Shown piece by piece: positions 23,906 through 31,459 of a stretch of 64,000 bases of DNA. Within the stretch, counting starts at the first letter, position 1; each line of letters opens with the position of its first letter. This DNA comes from Roseovarius indicus. Its GTDB lineage: Bacteria > Pseudomonadota > Alphaproteobacteria > Rhodobacterales > Rhodobacteraceae. Both the position numbers and the translations under genes were made by a program. The stretch is taken from the NCBI RefSeq assembly GCF_008728195.1, contig NZ_CP031598.1, forward strand, positions 2,666,001 to 2,730,000, given 5' to 3'. The notes below the pieces were generated by a model. The model did not search any database, was not told where the DNA came from, and saw only the letters and a list, made by a program, of their open reading frames with translations.

Positions 23906-24983
23906 AAATCCCTCACGTACTCTCGTAAGTATTTCACATTCCTATATTATCAGATGCCGACCTTGGGCACCAGGTTTCCTCCCAATCTCAATTGCTCCGA
24001 TGCTCCTGCAACCTCGCCCGTCGTTTCGGCCGAGGGTTGGATGTCAGGCTGTCTTGGAACGTCTGACGACAGTGAAGGGTGGCCGAACCGGGCGACTGGC
24101 TCTCTCTTGACCTTGCAAGGTGTTGCCCCCGTGGCCGGGGCCGCGTCGCTTCGCGAAGGTCATCTGAAGGCCCGGGGCAATTTCGGAAACGCTGACGGCC
24201 CGCCATAACCTGCCTTGCCGGTTTAGGTGTCTGGCTGAACGTGTCCGAAATGTGGCGGAGGCTTGGGCGCGTGCATGTGCCAAGGCCGCGGTTCGGGATT
24301 ATTGCGCCATGATTCGCCCCACGCCCCGCTATATTTGCCATTGAATTGGAAACAGTTTGCCCGGAATCGAGAAACTGATAACGCTCATGCGGCGTAAACG
24401 CCTGTCGTTTGACGATTTTTGGCGCCGGCCGAACTTGGGCAGGCGCGCCCGTCAATTGTATTTTTTTTCGAAACATATTCACGGCTTGACGATCTTGGCA
24501 GAGGTGGCGGCGACGCGGAAAGTTCGCAATGAAATATGGGTTTCGATCGATCCGATGTCGGCTTTTTCCGCGTTGGCCGTGCCAAGCATTGTGCCGAAAT
24601 ACGGAAACAATGACCTTTGGGACGCGGGGCGTTTGTGCCCGCCTTTTGCCACATTTCCGCCGGAATTACGGCACCTCTCGGACAAAAATGACTTTATTCA
24701 AATACGCCCGATCAGTAGCTTCATACTTGCCTGACTGGGGGGCGAAGATTTGGCTAGGGGCGGCCGACCTTGTGTCACGAGTGATATGCGTGACGTGTCG
24801 AGGGTCTGGTCGAACGGGTCTGTTTCTGACCATGGCTCACGCGATACGCCTTCCGGAGTGGAGGTATGTATGGCTGACCGGCACGTTCTCGCATGTGTGA
24901 GTAAGTGAAGTGCGAGTGCCGGGCAATCTGTCCGGATGTTTGAAGGTTAACGAGTAGCAAGTGCTGGTCTAAAAGGAGACAAC
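23906..24983. other. Gene-poor stretch, probable right end of the prophage
   Basis: No frame here has a convincing start, codon pattern or recognisable motif; the longest (24357-24734 plus, 23988-24482 minus) look like chance frames. Composition shifts from phage-like to host-like across it. A good RBS (AAAGGAG) appears only at 24973 for the Hint gene. The prophage attachment site is likely inside this stretch, but its partner lies outside the window so it cannot be placed. Confidence 0.4.
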
Positions 24984-25661
24984 ATGCCGTCGATCGAGAA
25001 CCCCGCAAGCCAGAACGCCGCCATCGCGGCCCTTGGCACCAGCGAGCAGGCAGAGTTGCCCATCGAGAACGTCGTTCCCTGCTTCACCCCCGGTACCGTC
25101 ATTGCCACGCCTTCGGGCGAGAAACGGGTCGAGGATCTGCAACTCGGCGACCGGGTCCTGACACGCGACAATGGTCTGCAGGAAATCCGCTGGATCGGAT
25201 CCTGCCGCCTTGGCGCCGAGGATCTTCGCAAAGCGCCCTCCCTTCGTCCGGTCCTGATCCGGTCGGGGGCGCTGGATCATGGGCTGCCCGAGGCCGACAT
25301 CATGGTCAGCCCGTGGCATAATGTCCTGATCCAGAACGACAAAACGGCGCAGTTCTTCGAAGACAGTGAAGTTCTGTCCGCCGCCGGGCACCTGACGGGG
25401 CTCGACGGGGTGGATGTGGTAGACGTGGCCCAGGTCACGTATATCCACTTCATGTTCGACCAGCACCAGGTGGTGCTTTCCAACGGCTTCTGGACCGAAA
25501 GCTTCCGGCCCGACGAACGGGTCATGGCAAGCCTCGGCTCTCGCCAGCGCCGCCAGATTTTCGAGTTGTTCCCCGATCTTCGCGACACCGCGGGGCGCAA
25601 GGCCTACCAGGCCGCGCGCCGTGCGTTGACCGAAGCGGAAAGCCGTCTCCTGTTGAAGTGA
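24984..25661 (+). CDS. Hint (hedgehog/intein) domain protein
   Basis: 225 residues from ATG 24984 with AAAAGGAGAC upstream. After a ~32-residue leader, 'PCFTPGTVIATPSGEKRVEDLQLGDRVLTRDNGLQEIRWIG' is the start of a Hint_2 module: Cys33 would be the self-splicing or cleaving nucleophile. 'VSPWHNVLI' and 'YIHFMFDQHQVVLSNGFWTESFRP' match later blocks of this family, common in Rhodobacteraceae, where it usually forms the C-terminus of large secreted or calcium-binding proteins. Here it stands almost alone, with no extein-like partner. The C-terminus is a charged helix. Autoprocessing of the short leader is possible. Confidence 0.85.
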   Translation: MPSIENPASQNAAIAALGTSEQAELPIENVVPCFTPGTVIATPSGEKRVEDLQLGDRVLTRDNGLQEIRWIGSCRLGAEDLRKAPSLRPVLIRSGALDHGLPEADIMVSPWHNVLIQNDKTAQFFEDSEVLSAAGHLTGLDGVDVVDVAQVTYIHFMFDQHQVVLSNGFWTESFRPDERVMASLGSRQRRQIFELFPDLRDTAGRKAYQAARRALTEAESRLLLK

Positions 25662-25678
25662 GTACGAGTGTTGCAGCT

Positions 25679-25705
25679 GGCCGGGTTGTCCTTTGACGCC
25701 CGGCC
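25679..25705 (+). terminator. Hairpin behind the Hint gene
   Basis: GGCCGGG and CCCGGCC pair around a 13-base loop, 18 bases after the Hint stop. No T-run follows directly; the stronger candidate is the next hairpin. Confidence 0.4.
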
Positions 25706-25748
25706 TCATTGAAATCGGTGCGGGGGCAACGTCCGGTTTCGAAGGCGG

Positions 25749-25772
25749 CAATCCCGGCGCAAGCCGGGATTG
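25749..25772. terminator. Bidirectional rho-independent terminator
   Basis: CAATCCCGGC and GCCGGGATTG form a perfect 10-bp stem with a GCAA tetraloop, followed on the plus strand by TTCGTTTT. It lies between the converging Hint gene and the MobA-like gene, where a two-way terminator is expected. Confidence 0.85.
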
Positions 25773-25779
25773 TTCGTTT

Positions 25780-26406
25780 TCAGGGGGAGGGTTTTTTGCG
25801 CCGTTCACGCCACGCGGACCAGTCTTCCGGGGTATCGAGGTCGGTTGTGGCACGGCGACCGGGCAGGGCAATACGCGTGACCTTCTCCGAGGCCAGCACC
25901 GGCTTGGCGCCCTCGTCGCCGTGCAGTCCCGAGAGGCGCTGAAACAGGCGGGCGGGCAGGATCACGGGATGGCCCGGCTTGCCTGTCGCGTCGGTCGCCC
26001 TGAACACGGATTTCGGCTCTTTTTCAGAGGCCTGTAGCAGCTTTTTCAGGTCGTCTAGCGTGAGCTCCGGCAAATCCGCCAGCAGGATCATCAACCCCTG
26101 CGCCCCCTGCGCCGCTGCCCATGTCGCGCCGGCCCGTATCGAGGCAGAGATCCCCTCGGCCGCATCCGGCACGACTATCTGAGATAGCCCCTCAAGACCT
26201 GAAACCGCGTTGGCGCGTGCCGGGCGGTCTGCGGCCAGCGTCACGAGCACAGGATAGCGCGTTGCAAGTGCGAGCATTGCTTGACGGCGCAGCAACGGCT
26301 GGCCATCGACAACCTCCAGCAGTTTGTCACGCCCCTGCATGCGCGAGGAGCGGCCCGCCGCAGGGATCAGGATGCAATGCCCGCTCATCGCCGGGTCCGG
26401 CAGCAT
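25780..26406 (-). CDS. MobA-like nucleotidyltransferase (molybdenum-cofactor cytidylyltransferase type)
   Basis: 208 residues from ATG 26406, or 202 from ATG 26388 ('MSGHCILIPAAGRSSRMQG'), which looks like the conserved start. 'ILIPAAGRSSRMQGRDKLLE' is the nucleotide-binding loop of MobA/MocA-type transferases, 'LMILLADLPELT' carries the metal-binding aspartate, and 'GKPGHPVILPARLF' is the typical substrate loop. The family transfers CMP or GMP to molybdopterin, or acts near xanthine/CO dehydrogenase genes. No molybdoenzyme gene is adjacent, so the precise substrate is open. Confidence 0.85.
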   Translation of the reverse strand: MLPDPAMSGHCILIPAAGRSSRMQGRDKLLEVVDGQPLLRRQAMLALATRYPVLVTLAADRPARANAVSGLEGLSQIVVPDAAEGISASIRAGATWAAAQGAQGLMILLADLPELTLDDLKKLLQASEKEPKSVFRATDATGKPGHPVILPARLFQRLSGLHGDEGAKPVLASEKVTRIALPGRRATTDLDTPEDWSAWRERRKKPSP

Positions 26407-26503
26407 GTGAGACTTTGCAGAACGATGAAAATCATGGTGATCCCCTGCCTTTCACCGTTCCACAAATACTCCCGCCGGAGGCGTCCTGCCAGAGCGTATG
26501 GCG

Positions 26504-28921
26504 CTACATCCGAAACCTTTCGCCTTCCGGGTCAAAGAGCGGTTCGGTGATCAGCCGGGCAGGGCACATCTTGCCCAGGATCTCGATCTCGGCCTCGAGC
26601 CCATCCTTGGCAAGCGCGCGCGGGATAAGGGCCAGCGCGATCGATTTTTCCGCGTGGTGCGAATAGCCGCCCGAGGTGCAAAATCCCTGAACGGCGCCGT
26701 CGATCCAGATCGGCTCATAGGCATGCGGGTCGGCATCCTCCGCATCGACCTCGAACACAACCAACTGGCGCTCCGGCCCCTTGTTTTTCTCGTCTTCCGC
26801 CGCTGCGCGCCCAATGAAATCGGTGTTCTTCGTGAAGCTGATGAACCGGTCCATCCCTGTCTCGCCGGGGGTGTAGTCGGGTGAGAATTCCGACAGCCAA
26901 GAGCCGAAGAACCGGTCGAGCCGCAGCGACATCATCGCCCGCATCCCGAAGGGCTTCATGCCGTGCTTCTGGCCTTCTTCCCAGAGGGTTTTCCAGAGCG
27001 ACCTCTGGGCCATCGGATCGCAGTAGATCTCGTAGCCCAGATCGCCCGTATAGCTGACCCGCTGGATCAGACAGTCGACCATGCCCACGGTGGCGCGGCG
27101 GAGGTCCATGAAGCGCATGTCGGCGACAGTGTCCCGGGTGCAGGCGGTCAGCACGTCGCGCGCCTTGGGGCCGGCGATCTGGAAGCCGTTGAGGCGGTCG
27201 GAGATGTTTTCAACCCGCACGCCGTCGGCCTCGTTCTGTTCGAACCAGCGCATGTGGAAGGCCTGGGCGCCATAGGAGGCGGTGAGCTGGAAGGCTTCCG
27301 GCCCAAGGCAGGAGACGGTGAAATCACCGATCAGCCGGCCCTTGGGCGACAGCATCGGGGTGAGCGAGACGCGGCCCTGTTTGGGGATGCGCCCGGCCAT
27401 GATCCGGTCGAGCCAGTCGCGGGCATTGGGGCCGGTGACGAGGTACTTTCCGAAGTTGTGAACCTCGTTGATTCCAACGGCTTCGCGGACGGCCTTCACC
27501 TCGCGCTTGGTGGCCTCCCAGGCGTTGGAGCGGCGGAAAGAGGGCGTCTCGAAACGCGGCTCGTCGCCCTCGGCGAAGTAGTTCACCACCTCGAGCCCGT
27601 ATTGGTGGCCCCAGACCGCGCCCATGCTGTCGAAGATGTCGTACATCGGCGTGGTGTTCAGCGGGCGGGCGGCGGGAAGTTCTTCGTTCGGATAGGAGAC
27701 CGAGAATCTTTTCTGATAGTTTTCAATGACTTTCGGAAGGGTGTAGCCCTTGTTGATCCAGTCGCCGTAGCGGGCCACGTCCATGGCAGAGACGTCGCGT
27801 TCGCATTCGCCCTCGATCATCCACTGCGCGAGCATGAGGCCGACGCCGCCGCCCTGGCTGAATCCGGCCATCACGCCGCAGGCGGACCAGTAGTTGCGCA
27901 GGCCCGGCACGGGGCCGACAAGGGGGTTGCCGTCGGGGGCGAAGGTGAAGGGGCCGTGGATGACGGACTTCACCCCGGCGCGTTCGAGGGCGGGGAAGCG
28001 TTTGTAAGCGAAATCAATGGATTGTTCGATCTTGTCAAGGTTGTCGGGGAGCAGCTCGTGGCCGAAATCCCAGGACGTTCCGTCGACGGCCCAGGGCTTG
28101 CAGGGCTGTTCGTAGAAGCCGATGCAGAGGCCGCGGCCTTCTTGGCGGAGGTAGCTTTCGCCGGCGGGGTCCATGACGTGGGGGTGTTCGCCGCCGGCGT
28201 CGATGATCTCGGCGATCTCGGGGACTTCCTCGGTCACGACATACTGGTGTTCCATGGGGTGGAGCGGCAGGTAAACCCCTGACATCGCTGCAACTTCCCG
28301 GGCCCAGAGGCCGCCGGCATTGACCACGTGCTCGGCGTCGATGGTGCCTTTCTCAGTGACAATTTGCCACGTCCCGTCGGATTTCTGGTTTGTTTCCAGC
28401 ACCTTGCAATGCGTCTCGATGGTGGCGCCGGCCATGCGGGCGGCCTTGGCGTAGGCGTGGGTGGTGCCGGACGGATCGAGGTGGCCGTCGAGCGGATCGT
28501 AGAGGGCGCCGAGGATGCCGTCGGTGTTGGTGACGGGGGCGATCTTGCGGATTTCCTCGGGCGAAACGATCTCGGTTTCGAGGCCCATGTAGCGGTGCTT
28601 GGCCCGCTCGGCGAGGAGCATGTCGAAGCGGTCGCGGTTGTCGGCGAGGGTGACGCCGCCCACGTGATGGAGCCCGCAGGAGAGGCCGGTGATTTCCTCC
28701 AACTCCTTGTAAAGCTTGATCGTATAGCCCTGAAGGGCGGCCATGTTGGTGTCGCCGTTGAGGGTGTGAAAGCCGCCGGCGGCATGCCAGGTGGAGCCGG
28801 AGGTGAGCTCGGACCGCTCGATCAGCATGACATCGGACCAGCCCAGCTTGGTGAGGTGGTAGAGAACGCTGCAGCCGACGACTCCGCCGCCGATAATCGC
28901 CACGCGGGTGGTGGTTTTCAT
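26504..28921 (-). CDS. Dimethylglycine/sarcosine dehydrogenase-like FAD-GcvT fusion, paralogue 1
   Basis: 805 residues. The N-terminal DAO domain has the dinucleotide loop GGGVVGCS (11-18) and 'STWHAAG' with His46, the position of covalent FAD attachment in dimethylglycine dehydrogenase. The C-terminal ~400 residues form a GcvT-like folate-binding domain ('FGKYLVTGPNARDWLDRIMAGRIP', 'ISDRLNGFQIAGPKARDVL', 'VSYTGDLGYEIYCDP'), which would pass the methyl carbon to tetrahydrofolate. Probably cytosolic, part of glycine-betaine/dimethylglycine or related methylamine breakdown, typical for marine Rhodobacteraceae. A close paralogue lies at 31460-33889 in opposite orientation. Substrate cannot be fixed from sequence. 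Confidence 0.85.
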   Translation of the reverse strand: MKTTTRVAIIGGGVVGCSVLYHLTKLGWSDVMLIERSELTSGSTWHAAGGFHTLNGDTNMAALQGYTIKLYKELEEITGLSCGLHHVGGVTLADNRDRFDMLLAERAKHRYMGLETEIVSPEEIRKIAPVTNTDGILGALYDPLDGHLDPSGTTHAYAKAARMAGATIETHCKVLETNQKSDGTWQIVTEKGTIDAEHVVNAGGLWAREVAAMSGVYLPLHPMEHQYVVTEEVPEIAEIIDAGGEHPHVMDPAGESYLRQEGRGLCIGFYEQPCKPWAVDGTSWDFGHELLPDNLDKIEQSIDFAYKRFPALERAGVKSVIHGPFTFAPDGNPLVGPVPGLRNYWSACGVMAGFSQGGGVGLMLAQWMIEGECERDVSAMDVARYGDWINKGYTLPKVIENYQKRFSVSYPNEELPAARPLNTTPMYDIFDSMGAVWGHQYGLEVVNYFAEGDEPRFETPSFRRSNAWEATKREVKAVREAVGINEVHNFGKYLVTGPNARDWLDRIMAGRIPKQGRVSLTPMLSPKGRLIGDFTVSCLGPEAFQLTASYGAQAFHMRWFEQNEADGVRVENISDRLNGFQIAGPKARDVLTACTRDTVADMRFMDLRRATVGMVDCLIQRVSYTGDLGYEIYCDPMAQRSLWKTLWEEGQKHGMKPFGMRAMMSLRLDRFFGSWLSEFSPDYTPGETGMDRFISFTKNTDFIGRAAAEDEKNKGPERQLVVFEVDAEDADPHAYEPIWIDGAVQGFCTSGGYSHHAEKSIALALIPRALAKDGLEAEIEILGKMCPARLITEPLFDPEGERFRM

Positions 28922-29326
28922 GTGTGACTCCCTGCTTTTACGGTGGCCCTACACTGTCGTCTGACGCGGATCGGGCATGTCCGTTTGCGACAGATCGTGT
29001 CGGTAACCGATTCGAAGGTTAACGGCCATGATTTGCAGGGAAACCGACGTCGGTATCACGTCGGTATTACGTCGGTATTACGTCGGTATCGGGTCAGTGG
29101 AGGCCGGGTGTTAATGTGTCGCGCGATGGGGGGAGGGGCGAGATGTTGTTTCGGGCGCAACGGGGGGGTGGGGTGTGGTATTGGTTTCTCGAAGGCGACA
29201 CCGTTTTGCGACGCAAGGCGTCTATCGAACTGCGAGTAACAGCGACGTTCCCTCTTAGAATAGATCTTTAATCTTTGCCGGTGCGTAGACGTCAAAATAA
29301 CTTTGGGGTGGGAGCGATTTTCAATG
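28922..29326. other. Intergenic stretch between FAD-GcvT gene and ATPase-TOPRIM gene
   Basis: No credible coding frame. Contains the 11-bp tandem repeats and, toward 29.2-29.3 kb, the transition from GC-rich host sequence to the AT-richer island. The promoter of the FAD-GcvT gene must lie here; no clear -35/-10 pair was recognised. Confidence 0.5.
29047..29090. repeat. Four tandem 11-bp repeats (ACGTCGGTATY)
   Basis: Four head-to-tail copies, ACGTCGGTATC, ..TT, ..TT, ..TC, with no spacers. The 11-bp period is close to one DNA turn, so repeated protein contacts on one face are possible. It lies 126 bases upstream of the minus-strand FAD-GcvT gene and behind the ATPase-TOPRIM gene. Confidence 0.85.
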
Positions 29327-30934
29327 TCATTGCCGATCGAAAATACATTTCTCAAGTTCACGAAATACAGGCATTTCAGCGCTAATGTATTTAGAGAGTT
29401 CGACTTTAAAAACGTCAGCATTGATACTGCTCTTGATGTTGCAAAAGTTCTTGATGTGCTGCACGTAATCCTTGAGGTTCTGGTCGCTAATATTCGTGAC
29501 AAGCTTGTCATACGCTTCTTCAGAAAATGTTAGTCCTTCGCCTTCACAGTAGGCTTTCAATACATCCTTGTCGAAAAGGTAGTTTTCAATTTCCCACCGC
29601 GTAAGCACTCTGTGGTTTGGGGAATTGGTTCTCAGATAAATTTGTCGATCTTTTTCGTCCATGTACTTGCCCGAACCAACGTCCCGGTCTTTTAGTACCA
29701 GGATGTCCACGGTAGGGAACACTTTGCTGAGAACTGCTAGCGCAATTGCACTCCTCTGATCGGGTTCAGTATTTCCCCCGCTTGAAGTGAAAAAAGCATC
29801 AGGATGCGATTCAGCAAAAATATTGTTGAAAACCTGTGCGTCCAACCCTCGTTCTCGTCCACCTACGCCGGGTTCAGCCCGCCCTTCACAGTATATGATC
29901 GTTTTTGGACTGACCAGTAGCGCCATGTCGTCTAACGCGACTGAAAAAAGTTCCCGCCAAGTACCTGCCCCGACTTTCATTGGTGTCAGAACACAAGGTT
30001 CGGCAGCTAAGTTGTACTCGGGTCTAAAATAGATGATCTGGCACTGGCTATACATTTTCGTCTGTAGTGCGCGCAGAAAGCCAATACTGTGCGTAGTAAG
30101 CCAAATTTGGCAGTCTGGTCCTACAAGCCGGTCAATTTCTGTTAGCAAATTGCCTTGAATTGCCGTGTTGATGTGTAGTTCGGGCTCATCGATTAGGAAG
30201 ATTGAGTCGTTGTAATCGTTTTTTCGCAAATACAGGTCGAGCAGCAAATCGACCACTTCTTTTTCCCCTGATGACAAGACATTAAATTCAAAGTCTTTAG
30301 GGTGATCCGGCTTACTAAAGTACAGTGTGCCTTTGTCACCTTCGACGTTTCCCAGATTGGATATCTCTAGGTCTACGCAATTCTGGATCGAGCGATTTAG
30401 TTCCCCAATTATTTTACTCTTTGCTTCACTTGGCTTGATATCATTCTCGTCGAGATAAGAATTATACAAGGCATACAAGCGTCGATAGTTATCTTCCATT
30501 TTTGCATCCAAACTGGATGCGTCGCCTGCGCCATAGGAGTTAAGACTAATCTTTTCCACGGCGCGGGTTTCTTTGATTTTGAGCGTGCTGTTGTAGCGAT
30601 ATGGGCTTCGGAACGAGAATATGGTGTTAGATCTGCCTGCGCTTGATCTGGCGTTATGGACCTCATTGAATGAACCCTCTGTAAAGCGAATATCTATATC
30701 CTGCCAACTAACGTTTGTTTCCTTCATTGAATGGTAGGTAGGATCGCGTTGCTGAGGTTTTCCTATCCTTTGATGGGCGTTTGCGTGATACAATAAACCG
30801 TCGAGAACGCTACTTTTGCCGCATCCATTCGGTCCCACCAAAGCTACAATTCGAGCAGGTTCTTCACCCAAATCTATTGTTAGATCGTGGAAACGTTTGT
30901 AACCGTTTCGAAAATGGATTTTTGTAATGCGCAT
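29327..30934 (-). CDS. AAA ATPase fused to TOPRIM/DUF4435-like domain (OLD/PARIS-type defence candidate)
   Basis: 535 residues on the minus strand. ABC-type ATPase core: Walker A GPNGCGKS (34-41), signature LSSGEKE (220-226), Walker B IFLIDEPE (245-252), switch histidine LTTHS (279-283). The second domain has Glu350 in 'IIYCEGRAE' and the acidic pair in VLKDRD (413-418), as in TOPRIM nucleases, and 'LTRWEIENYLF' (444-454), a motif typical of DUF4435, the AriB nuclease of PARIS. OLD and PARIS proteins sense phage functions and cleave nucleic acid; a fused single-gene form fits both. Base composition is clearly AT-richer than the genes on both sides, indicating transfer. No partner gene is adjacent. 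Assignment to a named system is inference. Confidence 0.8.
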   Translation of the reverse strand: MRITKIHFRNGYKRFHDLTIDLGEEPARIVALVGPNGCGKSSVLDGLLYHANAHQRIGKPQQRDPTYHSMKETNVSWQDIDIRFTEGSFNEVHNARSSAGRSNTIFSFRSPYRYNSTLKIKETRAVEKISLNSYGAGDASSLDAKMEDNYRRLYALYNSYLDENDIKPSEAKSKIIGELNRSIQNCVDLEISNLGNVEGDKGTLYFSKPDHPKDFEFNVLSSGEKEVVDLLLDLYLRKNDYNDSIFLIDEPELHINTAIQGNLLTEIDRLVGPDCQIWLTTHSIGFLRALQTKMYSQCQIIYFRPEYNLAAEPCVLTPMKVGAGTWRELFSVALDDMALLVSPKTIIYCEGRAEPGVGGRERGLDAQVFNNIFAESHPDAFFTSSGGNTEPDQRSAIALAVLSKVFPTVDILVLKDRDVGSGKYMDEKDRQIYLRTNSPNHRVLTRWEIENYLFDKDVLKAYCEGEGLTFSEEAYDKLVTNISDQNLKDYVQHIKNFCNIKSSINADVFKVELSKYISAEMPVFRELEKCIFDRQ

Positions 30935-31459
30935 GACGATGCATCTATTCGTTGAGTAGGCTTGTCTAACTTTCTAACACGATTGAAAAACTCGTAAAGT
31001 ACGTCACTAACAAACTGCTGAGAACTCAGAAACTAAAGTGTAATCTTACCTCCTGCCGCGAACCGTGATTATTCCCGTGCCAAGCCGCGCATCGTCGGGC
31101 CGTGGTGCGGCGATCCAACCTCCGTGGGGCAGTGCTTTATGCCTGCCAAGTCCCTCCGACCTCGGAGCGTTGCGCTGGTGGTAGCCAAATCGCCGTGCCG
31201 GGGGGCGGCCCACCTCTCGGCGATTGCTTTGCAATCGCCTGCCGGCCAGCGGGCGATGCGCGGCGGCCTTCGGCCTTGATTCCGCGCGGGTGTGCGCCTC
31301 GGGCGTGGCCACACCCCACCCCTGCCGCAAACCGTAATTCCCTGACGCAAAACGAAACGACAATGGCCCCCGACCGACGAATGATGTCGGGAACCGGCAT
31401 TCATGGCGCCCGCAAACGGTGTCAGGCTGGCCGCTGAAACCAGGTTCAAGGGACGATAC
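30935..31459. other. Intergenic region with dispersed repeat, between defence candidate and second FAD-GcvT gene
   Basis: Divergent promoters for the minus-strand ATPase gene and the plus-strand FAD-GcvT gene must lie here. The first ~130 bases are AT-rich and probably hold the ATPase promoter. From 31081 the sequence is GC-rich repeat. No protein gene supported; short frames across it on both strands reflect the repeat. Confidence 0.5.
31081..31287 (+). repeat. Dispersed intergenic repeat, copy A
   Basis: Shares 33 identical bases with copy B at its left end (31081-31113; CAAGCCGCGCATCGTCGGGC...), then a diverged centre with conserved blocks (AAATCGCCGTGCCG), and a nearly identical right end (GATGCGCGGCGG...TTGATTCCGCGC). 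The left block can fold (GCCGCGC/GTGCGGC). Copy A has about 43 extra bases including a perfect hairpin GGCGATTGC/GCAATCGCC at 31219-31239. Confidence 0.8.

Noticed and set aside
24357..24734. 125-codon frame in the gene-poor stretch
   Set aside because: No RBS, no domain, no conserved neighbour; treated as chance.
26963..28282. 439-codon plus-strand frame opposite FAD-GcvT paralogue 1
   Set aside because: Shadow frame; no start signal or family pattern.
29047..29090. CRISPR-like array
   Set aside because: Units are 11 bp with no spacers, so this is a simple tandem repeat.
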